This document shows, piece by piece, positions 30,097 to 46,613 of a stretch of DNA of 64,000 nucleotides (its first letter is position 1; each line of letters starts with the position of its first letter). Source of the DNA: Megachile rotundata. Taxonomy: Eukaryota; Arthropoda; Insecta; Hymenoptera; Megachilidae. Position numbers and translations under genes: made by a program. Where the stretch lies: NCBI RefSeq assembly GCF_050947335.1, contig NW_027474088.1:1-64000 (forward strand). Reading direction: 5' to 3'. Under the pieces are notes generated by a model. The model was not told the origin of the DNA. It did not search any database and saw only the letters and a list, made by a program, of their open reading frames with translations.

Positions 30097-33000
30097 GATC
30101 GATAGAACTACAATTACTATACATATTACTCTTATTATTATCAATCTAACTCATATTATTAGCCGTATTATGCTTAAATGATCGATAGAACGACAATTAC
30201 TATACTTATTACTCTTATTATTATCAATCTAACTCATATTATTAGCCATATTATGCTTATATGATCGACAGAACGACAATTACTATACTTATTATTCTTA
30301 TTTTTATCAATCTTACTCATATTATTAGCCCTATTATGCATATATGATCGATAGAACGACAATTACTGTACTTATTACTCTTATCATTATCGATCTAACT
30401 CATATTATTAGCCATATTATGCTTATATTATCGATAGAACGACAATTACTGTACTTATTACTATTGTTATTATCAATCTTACTCATATTATTAGCCATAT
30501 TATGCATATATGATCGATAGAACGACAATTACTGTACTTATTACTCTTATCATTATCGATATAACTCATATTATTAGCCATATTATGCTTATATTATCGA
30601 TAGGACGACAATTACTGTACTTATTACTGTTATTATTATCAATCTAACTCATATTATTAGCCATATTATGCTTAAATGATCGATAGAACGACAATTACTA
30701 TACTTATTACTATTATTATTATCAATCTTACTCATATTATTAGCCATATTATGCATATATGATCGACAGAACGACAATTACTATACTTATTACCCTTACT
30801 GTTATCAATCTAACTCATATTATTAGCCATATTATGCTTAAATGATCGATAGAACGACAATTACTATACTTATTACTATTACTATTATCAATCTTACTCA
30901 TATTATTAGCCATATTATGCTTATATTATCGATAGAACGACAATTACTATACTTATTACTCTTATTATTATCAATCTAACTCATATTACTAGCCATATTA
31001 TGCATAAATGATCGATAGAACGACAATTACTATATTTATTACTCTTATTATTATCAATCTAACTCATATTATTAGCCATATTATGCTTATATGATCGATA
31101 GAACGAGAATTACTATACTCACTACTCTTATTATTATCAATCTAACTCATATTATTAGCCATATTATGCTTATATGATCGACAGAACGACAATTACTATA
31201 CTTATTACACTTACTGTTATCATTCTAACTCATATTATTAGCCATATTATGCTTATATGATCGATAGAACGACAATTACTATACTTATTACTCTTACTAT
31301 TATCAATCTAACTCATATTATTAACCATATTATGCTTAAATGATCGATAGAACGACAATTACTATACTTATTACTATTGTTATTATCAATCTTACTCATA
31401 TTATTAGCCATATTATGCATATATGATCGATAGAACGACAATTACTGTACTTATTACTCTTATCATTATCGATCTAACTCATATTATTAGCCATATTATG
31501 CTTATATTATCGATAGAACGACAATTACTGTACTTATTACTCTTACTGTTATCAATCTAACTCATATTATTAGCCATATTATGCACATATAATCGATAGA
31601 ACGACAATTACTGTACTTATTACTCTTATCATTATCGACCTAACTCATATTATTAGCCATATTATGCTTATATTATCGATAGAACGACAATTACTGTACT
31701 TATTACAGTTATTATTATCAATTTAACTCATATTATTAGCCATATTATGCTTATATTATCGATAGAACGACAATTACAGTACTTATTACTGTTATTATTA
31801 TCAATCTAACTCATATTATTAGCCATATTATGCTTATATGATCGAGAGAACGACAATTACTATACTTATTACTCTTATTATTATCAATCTAACTCATATT
31901 ACTAGCCATATTATGCATAAATGATCGATAGAACGACAATTACTATATTTATTACTCTTATTATTATCAATCTAACTCATATTATTAGCCATATTATGCT
32001 TATATGATCGATAGAACGAGAATTACTATACTCACTACTCTTATTATTATCAATCTAACTCATATTATTAGCCATATTATGCTTATATGATCGACAGAAC
32101 GACAATTACTATACTTATTACACTTACTGTTATCATTCTAACTCATATTATTAGCCATATTATGCTTATATGATCGATAGAACGACAATTACTATACTTA
32201 TTACTCTTACTATTATCAATCTAACTCATATTATTAACCATATTATGCTTAAATGATCGATAGAACGACAATTACTATACTTATTACTACTGTTATTATC
32301 AATCTTACTCATATTATTAGCCATATTATGCATATATGATCGATAGAACGACAATTACTGTACTTATTACTCTTATCATTATCGATCTAACTCATATTAT
32401 TAGCCATATTATGCTTATATTATCGATAGAACGACAATTACTGTACTTATTACTCTTACTGTTATCAATCTAACTCATATTATTAGCCATATTATGCACA
32501 TATAATCGATAGAACGACAATTACTGTACTTATTACTCTTATCATTATCGACCTAACTCATATTATTAGCCATATTATGCTTATATTATCGATAGAACGA
32601 CAATTACTGTACTTATTACAGTTATTATTATCAATTTAACTCATATTATTAGCCATATTATGCTTAAATGATCGATAGAACGACAATTATTATACTTATT
32701 ACTATTATTAGTATCAATCTTACTCATATTATTAGCCATATTATGCATATATGATCGATAGAACGACAATTACTGTACTTATTACTCTTATCATTATCGA
32801 TCTAACTCATATTATTAACCATATTATGCTAATATGATCGATAGAACGACAATTACTATACTAATTACACTCACTATTATCAATCTAACTCATATTATTA
32901 ACCATCTTATGCTTATATGATCGATAGAACGACAATTACTATACTTATTACTCTTACTATTATCAATCTAACTCATATTATTAACCATATTATGCTTATA

Positions 33001-33499
33001 TGATCGAGAGAACGACCATTACTATACCTATTACTCTTATTATTATCAATCTAACTCATATTACTAGCCATATTAGGCTTAAATGATCGATAGAACGACA
33101 ATTACTATATTTATTACTCTTATTAATATCAATCTAACTCATATTATTAGCCATATTATGCTTATATGATCGATAGAACGACAATTACTATACTCACTAC
33201 TCTTATTATTATCAATCTAACTCATATTATTAGCCATATTATGCTTATATGATCGACAGAACGACAATTACTATACTTATTACACTTACTGTTATCAATC
33301 TAACTCATATTATTAGCCATATTATGCTTATATGATCGATAGAACGACAATTACTATACTCACTACTCTTACTATTATCAACCTAACTCATATTATTAGC
33401 CATATTATGCTTAAATGATCGATAGAACGACAATTACTATACTTATTACTCATATTATTATGAGTCTAACTCATATTATTAACCATATTATGCAGATAC
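30097..33499 (+). repeat. 41-monomer (3,403 bp) tandem duplication, copy 1
   Basis: This block repeats at an offset of 3,403 bp (41 x 83). Landmarks pair as 30097/33500, 30595/33998 (GATAGGACGAC) and 32255/35658. Two rare substitutions confirm it: TTACTACTGTTATT near 32285 and 35688, and TATACCTATTAC near 33013 and 36416, neither seen elsewhere. A private change GCCCTATTATG near 30330 occurs only in this copy, so it arose after the duplication or was lost from the other copy. Confidence 0.88.
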
Positions 33500-36400
33500 G
33501 ATCGATAGAACTACAATTACTATACATATTACTCTTATTATTATCAATCTAACTCATATTATTAGCCGTATTATGCTTAAATGATCGATAGAACGACAAT
33601 TACTATACTTATTACTCTTATTATTATCAATCTAACTCATATTATTAGCCATATTATGCTTATATGATCGACAGAACGACAATTACTATACTTATTATTC
33701 TTATTTTTATCAATCTTACTCATATTATTAGCCATATTATGCATATATGATCGATAGAACGACAATTACTGTACTTATTACTCTTATCATTATCGATCTA
33801 ACTCATATTATTAGCCATATTATGCTTATATTATCGATAGAACGACAATTACTGTACTTATTACTATTGTTATTATCAATCTTACTCATATTATTAGCCA
33901 TATTATGCATATATGATCGATAGAACGACAATTACTGTACTTATTACTCTTATCATTATCGATATAACTCATATTATTAGCCATATTATGCTTATATTAT
34001 CGATAGGACGACAATTACTGTACTTATTACTGTTATTATTATCAATCTAACTCATATTATTAGCCATATTATGCTTAAATGATCGATAGAACGACAATTA
34101 CTATACTTATTACTATTATTATTATCAATCTTACTCATATTATTAGCCATATTATGCATATATGATCGACAGAACGACAATTACTATACTTATTACCCTT
34201 ACTGTTATCAATCTAACTCATATTATTAGCCATATTATGCTTAAATGATCGATAGAACGACAATTACTATACTTATTACTATTACTATTATCAATCTTAC
34301 TCATATTATTAGCCATATTATGCTTATATTATCGATAGAACGACAATTACTATACTTATTACTCTTATTATTATCAATCTAACTCATATTACTAGCCATA
34401 TTATGCATAAATGATCGATAGAACGACAATTACTATATTTATTACTCTTATTATTATCAATCTAACTCATATTATTAGCCATATTATGCTTATATGATCG
34501 ATAGAACGAGAATTACTATACTCACTACTCTTATTATTATCAATCTAACTCATATTATTAGCCATATTATGCTTATATGATCGACAGAACGACAATTACT
34601 ATACTTATTACACTTACTGTTATCATTCTAACTCATATTATTAGCCATATTATGCTTATATGATCGATAGAACGACAATTACTATACTTATTACTCTTAC
34701 TATTATCAATCTAACTCATATTATTAACCATATTATGCTTAAATGATCGATAGAACGACAATTACTATACTTATTACTATTGTTATTATCAATCTTACTC
34801 ATATTATTAGCCATATTATGCATATATGATCGATAGAACGACAATTACTGTACTTATTACTCTTATCATTATCGATCTAACTCATATTATTAGCCATATT
34901 ATGCTTATATTATCGATAGAACGACAATTACTGTACTTATTACTCTTACTGTTATCAATCTAACTCATATTATTAGCCATATTATGCACATATAATCGAT
35001 AGAACGACAATTACTGTACTTATTACTCTTATCATTATCGACCTAACTCATATTATTAGCCATATTATGCTTATATTATCGATAGAACGACAATTACTGT
35101 ACTTATTACAGTTATTATTATCAATTTAACTCATATTATTAGCCATATTATGCTTATATTATCGATAGAACGACAATTACAGTACTTATTACTGTTATTA
35201 TTATCAATCTAACTCATATTATTAGCCATATTATGCTTATATGATCGAGAGAACGACAATTACTATACTTATTACTCTTATTATTATCAATCTAACTCAT
35301 ATTACTAGCCATATTATGCATAAATGATCGATAGAACGACAATTACTATATTTATTACTCTTATTATTATCAATCTAACTCATATTATTAGCCATATTAT
35401 GCTTATATGATCGATAGAACGAGAATTACTATACTCACTACTCTTATTATTATCAATCTAACTCATATTATTAGCCATATTATGCTTATATGATCGACAG
35501 AACGACAATTACTATACTTATTACACTTACTGTTATCATTCTAACTCATATTATTAGCCATATTATGCTTATATGATCGATAGAACGACAATTACTATAC
35601 TTATTACTCTTACTATTATCAATCTAACTCATATTATTAACCATATTATGCTTAAATGATCGATAGAACGACAATTACTATACTTATTACTACTGTTATT
35701 ATCAATCTTACTCATATTATTAGCCATATTATGCATATATGATCGATAGAACGACAATTACTGTACTTATTACTCTTATCATTATCGATCTAACTCATAT
35801 TATTAGCCATATTATGCTTATATTATCGATAGAACGACAATTACTGTACTTATTACTCTTACTGTTATCAATCTAACTCATATTATTAGCCATATTATGC
35901 ACATATAATCGATAGAACGACAATTACTGTACTTATTACTCTTATCATTATCGACCTAACTCATATTATTAGCCATATTATGCTTATATTATCGATAGAA
36001 CGACAATTACTGTACTTATTACAGTTATTATTATCAATTTAACTCATATTATTAGCCATATTATGCTTAAATGATCGATAGAACGACAATTATTATACTT
36101 ATTACTATTATTAGTATCAATCTTACTCATATTATTAGCCATATTATGCATATATGATCGATAGAACGACAATTACTGTACTTATTACTCTTATCATTAT
36201 CGATCTAACTCATATTATTAACCATATTATGCTAATATGATCGATAGAACGACAATTACTATACTAATTACACTCACTATTATCAATCTAACTCATATTA
36301 TTAACCATCTTATGCTTATATGATCGATAGAACGACAATTACTATACTTATTACTCTTACTATTATCAATCTAACTCATATTATTAACCATATTATGCTT

Positions 36401-36902
36401 ATATGATCGAGAGAACGACCATTACTATACCTATTACTCTTATTATTATCAATCTAACTCATATTACTAGCCATATTAGGCTTAAATGATCGATAGAACG
36501 ACAATTACTATATTTATTACTCTTATTAATATCAATCTAACTCATATTATTAGCCATATTATGCTTATATGATCGATAGAACGACAATTACTATACTCAC
36601 TACTCTTATTATTATCAATCTAACTCATATTATTAGCCATATTATGCTTATATGATCGACAGAACGACAATTACTATACTTATTACACTTACTGTTATCA
36701 ATCTAACTCATATTATTAGCCATATTATGCTTATATGATCGATAGAACGACAATTACTATACTCACTACTCTTACTATTATCAACCTAACTCATATTATT
36801 AGCCATATTATGCTTAAATGATCGATAGAACGACAATTACTATACTTATTACTCATATTATTATGAGTCTAACTCATATTATTAACCATATTATGCAGAT
36901 AC
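33500..36902 (+). repeat. 41-monomer (3,403 bp) tandem duplication, copy 2
   Basis: This is the second copy of the 3,403-bp block. At its end (36903) the monomer reads GATAGAACGACAATTACTG, where the copy starts at 30097 and 33500 have GATAGAACTACAATTAC followed by TATACATATTACTC. It contains the 11-monomer doublet at 34413/35326. From 36903 the array passes through ordinary types to marker block d. Confidence 0.87.
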
Positions 36903-37234
36903 GATCGATAGAACGACAATTACTGTACTTATTACTCTTATCATTATCGATCTAACTCATATTATTAGCCATATTATGCTTATATTATCGATAGAACGAC
37001 AATTACTGTACTTATTACTGTTATTATTATCAATCTAACTCATATTATTAGCCATATTATGCATATATGATCGATAGAACGACAATTACTATACTTATTA
37101 CACTTACTATTATCAATCTAACTCATATTATTAGCCATATTATGCAGATATGATCGATAGAACGACAATTACTATACTTAGTACACTCACTATTATCAAT
37201 CGAACGCATATTATTAACAATATTATGCAGATAT

Positions 37235-37815
37235 GATCGATAGCACGACATTTACTATACTTATTACTCTTATTATTATCAACCTAACTCATATTATTAG
37301 CCATATTATGCTTATATGATCGATAGAACGACAATTACTATACTTATTATTCTTATTTTTATCAACCTAACTCATATTATTAGCCATATTATGCTTAAAT
37401 GATCGATAGAACGACAATTACTATACTTATTGCTCTTATTATTATGAATCTAACTCATATTATTAACCATATTATGCAGATACGATCGATAGAACTACAA
37501 TTACTATACTCATTACTCTTATTATTATCAATCTAACTCATAATTTTAGCCATATTATGCTTAAATGATCGATAGAACGACAATTACTGTACTTATTACT
37601 CTTATCATTATCGATCTAACTCAAATTATTAGCCATATTATGCTTATATGATTGATAGAACGACAAATACTATACTTATTACTCTTATTATTATCAATCT
37701 AACTCATATTATTTGCCATATTATGCAGATATGATCGATAGAACGACAATTACTATACTTAGTACACTCACTATTATCAATCGAACGCATATTATTAACA
37801 ATATTATGCAGATAT
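37235..37815 (+). repeat. 7-monomer (581 bp) marker block, copy d
   Basis: It is bounded by marker monomers at 37235 and 37816, with the seven types in the standard order. The previous marker monomer is 11,039 bp (133 monomers) upstream at 26196, the longest marker-free interval in the window, and that interval contains the 3,403-bp tandem duplication. Confidence 0.87.
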
Positions 37816-39500
37816 GATCGATAGCACGACATTTACTATACTTATTACTCTTATTATTATCAACCTAACTCATATTATTAGCCATATTATGCTTATATGA
37901 TCGATAGAACGACAATTACTATACTTATTATTCTTATTTTTATCAACCTAACTCATATTATTAGCCATATTATGCTTAAATGATCGATAGAACGACAATT
38001 ACTATACTTATTGCTCTTATTATTATGAATCTAACTCATATTATTAACCATATTATGCAGATACGATCGATAGAACTACAATTACTATACTCATTACTCT
38101 TATTATTATCAATCTAACTCATAATATTAGCCATATTATGCTTAAATGATCGATAGAACGACAATTACTATATTTATTACTCTTATTATTATCAATCTAA
38201 CTCATATTATTAGCCATATTATGCTTATATGATCGATAGAATGAGAATTACTATACTCACTACTCTTATTATTATCAATCTAACTCATATTATTAGCCAT
38301 ATTATGCTTATATGATCGACAGAACGACAATTACTATACTTATTACACTTACTGTTATCATTCTAACTCATATTATTAGCCATATTATGCTTATATGATC
38401 GATAGAACGACAATTACTATACTTATTACTCTTACTATTATCAATCTAACTCATATTATTAACCATATTATGCTTAAATGATCGATAGAACGACAATTAC
38501 TATACTTATTACTATTGTTATTATCAATCTTACTCATATTATTAGCCATATTATGCATATATGATCGATAGAACGACAATTACTGTACTTATTACTCTTA
38601 TCATTATCGATCTAACTCATATTATTAGCCATATTATGCTTATATTATCGATAGAACGACAATTACTGTACTTATTACTCTTACTGTTATCAATCTAACT
38701 CATATTATTAGCCATATTATGCACATATGATCGATAGAACGACAATTACTGTACTTATTACTCTTATCATTATCGACCTAACTCATATTATTAGCCATAT
38801 TATGCTTATATTATCGATAGAACGACAATTACTGTACTTATTACAGTTATTATTATCAATTTAACTCATATTATTAGCCATATTATGCTTAAATGATCGA
38901 TAGAACGACAATTATTATACTTATTACTATTATTAGTATCAATCTTACTCATATTATTAGCCATATTATGCATATATGATCGATAGAACGACAATTACTG
39001 TACTTATTACTCTTATCATTATCGATCTAACTCATATTATTAACCATATTATGCTAATATGATCGATAGAACGACAATTACTATACCAATTACACTCACT
39101 ATTATCAATCTAACTCATATTATTAACCATCTTATGCTTATATGATCGATAGAACGACAATTACTATACTTATTACTCTTACTATTATCAATCTAACTCA
39201 TATTATTAACCATATTATGCTTATATGATCGAGAGAACGACCATTACTATACTTATTACTCTTATTATTATCAATCTAACTCATATTACTAGCCATATTA
39301 GGCTTAAATGACCGATAGAACGACAATTACTATATTTATTACTCTTATTAATATCAATCTAACTCATATTATTAGCCATGTTATGCTTATATGATCGATA
39401 GAACGACAATTACTATACTCACTACTCTTATTATTATCAATCTAACTCATATTATTAGCCATATTATGCTTATATGATCGACAGAACGACAATTACTATA
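37816..39500 (+). repeat. Post-marker segment shared with 12584-14270 and 44373-46060
   Basis: This segment follows the second marker monomer of block d. It matches 12584-14270 at an offset of 25,232 bp (304 monomers), sharing TACCAATTAC (near 39083), ATGACCGATAG (near 39309) and CCATGTTATGC (near 39377). It also matches 44373-46060 at 6,557 bp, sharing the last two. The nearer copy at 26196-27882 lacks all three, so relatedness does not follow physical distance. Confidence 0.8.
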
Positions 39501-42500
39501 CTTATTACACTTACTGTTATCAATCTAACTCATATTATTAGCCATATTATGCTTATATGATCGATAGAACGACAATTACTATACTCACTACTCTTACTAT
39601 TATCAACCTAACTCATATTATTAGCCATATTATGCTTAAATGATCGATAGAACGACAATTACTATACTTATTACTCATATTATTATGAGTCTAACTCATA
39701 TTATTAACCATATTATGCAGATACGATCGATAGAACTACAATTACTATACATATTACTCTTATTATTATCAATCTAACTCATATTATTAGCCGTATTATG
39801 CTTAAATGATCGATAGAACGACAATTACTATACTTATTACTCTTATTATTATCAATCTAACTCATATTATTAGCCATATTATGCTTATATGATCGACAGA
39901 ACGACAATTACTATACTTATTATTCTTATTTTTATCAATCTTACTCATATTATTAGCCATATTATGCATATATGATCGATAGAACGACAATTACTGTACT
40001 TATTACTCTTATCATTATCGATCTAACTCATATTATTAGCCATATTATGCTTATATTATCGATAGAACGACAATTACTGTACTTATTACTATTGTTATTA
40101 TCAATCTTACTCATATTATTAGCCATATTATGCATATATGATCGATAGAACGACAATTACTGTACTTATTACTCTTATCATTATCGATATAACTCATATT
40201 ATTAGCCATATTATGCTTATATTATCGATAGGACGACAATTACTGTACTTATTACTGTTATTATTATCAATCTAACTCATATTATTAGCCATATTATGCT
40301 TAAATGATCGATAGAACGACAATTACTATACTTATTACTATTATTATTATCAATCTTACTCATATTATTAGCCATATTATGCATATATGATCGACAGAAC
40401 GACAATTACTATACTTATTACCCTTACTGTTATCAATCTAACTCATATTATTAGCCATATTATGCTTAAATGATCGATAGAACGACAATTACTATACTTA
40501 TTACTATTACTATTATCAATCTTACTCATATTATTAGCCATATTATGCATATATGATCGATAGAACTACAATTACTGTACTTATTACTCTTATCATTAAC
40601 GATCTAACTCATATTATTAGCCATATTATGCTTATATTATCGATAGAACGACAATTACTGTACTTATTACTGTTATTATTATCAATCTAACTCATATTAT
40701 TAGCCATATTATGCATATATGATCGATAGAACGACAATTACTATACTTATTACACTTACTATTATCAATCTAACTCATATTATTAGCCATATTATGCATA
40801 TATGATCGATAGAACGACAATTACTGTACTTATTGCTCTTATCATTATCGATCTAACTCATATTATTAGCCATATTATGCTTATATTATCGATAGAACGA
40901 CAATTACTATACTTATTACTCTTATTATTATCAATCTAACTCATATTACTAGCCATATTATGCATAAATGATCGATAGAACGACAATTACTATATTTATT
41001 ACTCTTATTATTATCAATCTAACTCATATTATTAGCCATATTATGCTTATATGATCGATAGAACGAGAATTACTATACTCACTACTCTTATTATTATCAA
41101 TCTAACTCATATTATTAGCCATATTATGCTTATATGATCGACAGAACGACAATTACTATACTTATTACACTTACTGTTATCATTCTAACTCATATTATTA
41201 GCCATATTATGCTTATATGATCGATAGAACGACAATTACTATACTTATTACTCTTACTATTATCAATCTAACTCATATTATTAACCATATTATGCTTAAA
41301 TGATCGATAGAACGACAATTACTATACTTATTACTATTGTTATTATCAATCTTACTCATATTATTAGCCATATTATGCATATATGATCGATAGAACGACA
41401 ATTACTGTACTTATTACTCTTATCATTATCGATCTAACTCATATTATTAGCCATATTATGCTTATATTATCGATAGAACGACAATTACTGTACTTATTAC
41501 TCTTACTGTTATCAATCTAACTCATATTATTAGCCATATTATGCACATATAATCGATAGAACGACAATTACTGTACTTATTACTCTTATCATTATCGACC
41601 TAACTCATATTATTAGCCATATTATGCTTATATTATCGATAGAACGACAATTACTGTACTTATTACAGTTATTATTATCAATTTAACTCATATTATTAGC
41701 CATATTATGCTTATATTATCGATAGAACGACAATTACAGTACTTATTACTGTTATTATTATCAATCTAACTCATATTATTAGCCATATTATGCTTATATG
41801 ATCGAGAGAACGACAATTACTATACTTATTACTCTTATTATTATCAATCTAACTCATATTACTAGCCATATTATGCATAAATGATCGATAGAACGACAAT
41901 TACTATATTTATTACTCTTATTATTATCAATCTAACTCATATTATTAGCCATATTATGCTTATATGATCGATAGAACGAGAATTACTATACTCACTACTC
42001 TTATTATTATCAATCTAACTCATATTATTAGCCATATTATGCTTATATGATCGACAGAACGACAATTACTATACTTATTACACTTACTGTTATCATTCTA
42101 ACTCATATTATTAGCCATATTATGCTTATATGATCGATAGAACGACAATTACTATACTTATTACTCTTACTATTATCAATCTAACTCATATTATTAACCA
42201 TATTATGCTTAAATGATCGATAGAACGACAATTACTATACTTATTACTATTGTTATTATCAATCTTACTCATATTATTAGCCATATTATGCATATATGAT
42301 CGATAGAACGACAATTACTGTACTTATTACTCTTATCATTATCGATCTAACTCATATTATTAGCCATATTATGCTTATATTATCGATAGAACGACAATTA
42401 CTGTACTTATTACTCTTACTGTTATCAATCTAACTCATATTATTAGCCATATTATGCACATATAATCGATAGAACGACAATTACTGTACTTATTACTCTT

Positions 42501-43791
42501 ATCATTATCGACCTAACTCATATTATTAGCCATATTATGCTTATATTATCGATAGAACGACAATTACTGTACTTATTACAGTTATTATTATCAATTTGAC
42601 TCATATTATTAGCCATATTATGCTTAAATGATCGATAGAACGACAATTATTATACTTATTACTATTAGTAGTATCAATCTTACTCATATTATTAGCCATA
42701 TTATGCATATATGATCGATAGAACGACAATTACTGTACTTATTACTCTTATCATTATCGATCTAACTCATATTATTAACCATATTATGCTAATATGATCG
42801 ATAGAACGACAATTACTATACTAATTACACTCACTATTATCAATCTAACTCATATTATTAACCATCTTATGCTTATATGATCGATAGAACGACAATTACT
42901 ATACTTATTACTCTTACTATTATCAATCTAACTCATATTATTAACCATGTTATGCTTATATGATCGAGAGAACGACCATTACTATACTTATTACTCTTAT
43001 TATTATCAATCTAACTCATATTACTAGCCATATTAGGCTTAAATGATCGATAGAACGACAATTACTATATTTATTACTCTTATTAATATCAATCTAACTC
43101 ATATTATTAGCCATATTATGCTTATATGATCGACAGAACGACAATTACTATACTTATTACACTTACTGTTATCAATCTAACTCATATTATTAGCCATATT
43201 ATGCTTATATGATCGATAGAACGACAATTACTATACTCACTACTCTTACTATTATCAACCTAACTCATATTATTAGCCATATTATGCTTAAATGATCGAT
43301 AGAACGACAATTACTATACTTATTACTCATATTATTATGAGTCTAACTCATATTATTAACCATATTATGCAGATACGATCGATAGAACTACAATTACTAT
43401 ACTTATTACTCTTATTTTTATCAATCTTACTCATATTATTAGCCATATTATGCATATATGATCGATAGAACGACAATTACTGTACTTATTACTCTTATCA
43501 TTATCGATCTAACTCATATTATTAGCCATATTATGCTTATATTATCGATAGAACGACAATTACTGTACTTATTACTGTTATTATTATCAATCTAACTCAT
43601 ATTATTAGCCATATTATGCATATATGATCGATAGAACGACAATTACTATACTTATTACACTTACTATTATCAATCTAACTCATATTATTAGCCATATTAT
43701 GCAGATATGATCGATAGAACGACAATTACTATACTTAGTACACTCACTATTATCAATCGAACGCATATTATTAACAATATTATGCAGATAT

Positions 43792-44372
43792 GATCGATAG
43801 CACGACATTTACTATACTTATTACTCTTATTATTATCAACCTAACTCATATTATTAGCCATATTATGCTTATATGATCGATAGAACGACAATTACTATAC
43901 TTATTATTCTTATTTTTATCAACCTAACTCATATTATTAGCCATATTATGCTTAAATGATCGATAGAACGACAATTACTATACTTATTGCTCTTATTATT
44001 ATGAATCTAACTCATATTATTAACCATATTATGCAGATACGATCGATAGAACTACAATTACTATACTCATTACTCTTATTATTATCAATCTAACTCATAA
44101 TTTTAGCCATATTATGCTTAAATGATCGATAGAACGACAATTACTGTACTTATTACTCTTATCATTATCGATCTAACTCAAATTATTAGCCATATTATGC
44201 TTATATGATTGATAGAACGACAAATACTATACTTATTACTCTTATTATTATCAATCTAACTCATATTATTTGCCATATTATGCAGATATGATCGATAGAA
44301 CGACAATTACTATACTTAGTACACTCACTATTATCAATCGAACGCATATTATTAACAATATTATGCAGATAT
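43792..44372 (+). repeat. 7-monomer (581 bp) marker block, copy e
   Basis: It is bounded by marker monomers at 43792 and 44373 with the standard order of types. It lies 72 monomers (5,976 bp) after marker 37816, the same spacing seen at 6027-12003, 19639-25615 and 46614-52590. Confidence 0.87.
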
Positions 44373-46032
44373 GATCGATAGCACGACATTTACTATACTT
44401 ATTACTCTTATTATTATCAACCTAACTCATATTATTAGCCATATTATGCTTATATGATCGATAGAACGACAATTACTATACTTATTATTCTTATTTTTAT
44501 CAACCTAACTCATATTATTAGCCATATTATGCTTAAATGATCGATAGAACGACAATTACTATACTTATTGCTCTTATTATTATGAATCTAACTCATATTA
44601 TTAACCATATTATGCAGATACGATCGATAGAACTACAATTACTATACTCATTACTCTTATTATTATCAATCTAACTCATAATATTAGCCATATTATGCTT
44701 AAATGATCGATAGAACGACAATTACTATATTTATTACTCTTATTATTATCAATCTAACTCATATTATTAGCCATATTATGCTTATATGATCGATAGAACG
44801 AGAATTACTATACTCACTACTCTTATTATTATCAATCTAACTCATATTATTAGCCATATTATGCTTATATGATCGACAGAACGACAATTACTATACTTAT
44901 TACACTTACTGTTATCATTCTAACTCATATTATTAGCCATATTATGCTTATATGATCGATAGAACGACAATTACTATACTTATTACTCTTACTATTATCA
45001 ATCTAACTCATATTATTAACCATATTATGCTTAAATGATCGATAGAACGACAATTACTATACTTATTACTATTGTTATTATCAATCTTACTCATATTATT
45101 AGCCATATTATGCATATATGATCGATAGAACGACAATTACTGTACTTATTACTCTTATCATTATCGATCTAACTCATATTATTAGCCATATTATGCTTAT
45201 ATTATCGATAGAACGACAATTACTGTACTTATTACTCTTACTGTTATCAATCTAACTCATATTATTAGCCATATTATGCACATATGATCGATAGAACGAC
45301 AATTACTGTACTTATTACTCTTATCATTATCGACCTAACTCATATTATTAGCCATATTATGCTTATATTATCGATAGAACGACAATTACTGTACTTATTA
45401 CAGTTATTATTATCAATTTAACTCATATTATTAGCCATATTATGCTTAAATGATCGATAGAACGACAATTATTATACTTATTACTATTATTAGTATCAAT
45501 CTTACTCATATTATTAGCCATATTATGCATATATGATCGATAGAACGACAATTACTGTACTTATTACTCTTATCATTATCGATCTAACTCATATTATTAA
45601 CCATATTATGCTAATATGATCGATAGAACGACAATTACTATACTAATTACACTCACTATTATCAATCTAACTCATATTATTAACCATCTTATGCTTATAT
45701 GATCGATAGAACGACAATTACTATACTTATTACTCTTACTATTATCAATCTAACTCATATTATTAACCATATTATGCTTATATGATCGAGAGAACGACCA
45801 TTACTATACTTATTACTCTTATTATTATCAATCTAACTCATATTACTAGCCATATTAGGCTTAAATGACCGATAGAACGACAATTACTATATTTATTACT
45901 CTTATTAATATCAATCTAACTCATATTATTAGCCATGTTATGCTTATATGATCGATAGAACGACAATTACTATACTTATTATTCTTATTTTTATCAACCT
46001 AACTCATATTTTTAGCCATATTATGCTTAAAT

Positions 46033-46613
46033 GATCGATAGAACGACAATTACTATACTCACTACTCTTACTATTATCAACCTAACTCATATTATTAGCC
46101 ATATTATGCTTATATGATCGATAGAACGACAATTACTATACTTATTATTCTTATTTTTATCAACCTAACTCATATTTTTAGCCATATTATGCTTAAATGA
46201 TCGATAGAACGACAATTACTATACTTATTGCTCTTATTATTATGAATCTAACTCATATTATTAACCATATTATGCAGATACGATCGATAGAACTACAATT
46301 ACTATACTCATTACTCTTATTATTATCAATCTAACTCATAATTTTAGCCATATTATGCTTAAATGATCGATAGAACGACAATTACTGTACTTATTACTCT
46401 TATCATTATCGATCTAACTCAAATTATTAGCCATATTATGCTTATATGATTGATAGAACGACAAATACTATACTTATTGCTCTTATTATTATCAATCTAA
46501 CTCATATTATTAGCCATATTATGCAGATATGATCGATAGAACGACAATTACTATACTTAGTACACTCACTATTATCAATCGAACGCATATTATTAACAAT
46601 ATTATGCAGATAT
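46033..46613 (+). repeat. Degenerate 7-monomer marker block lacking its first marker monomer
   Basis: By spacing from 46614 a marker monomer is expected at 46033, but an ordinary monomer with CTATACTCACTACTC is there. The following six monomers are of the normal block types. The monomer type with TTATTCTTATTTTTATC and CATATTTTTAGCC occurs twice, ending at 46033 and again at 46199, which is 166 bp (two monomers) apart. This looks like a small duplication or conversion patch that replaced the block's start. Confidence 0.75.
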
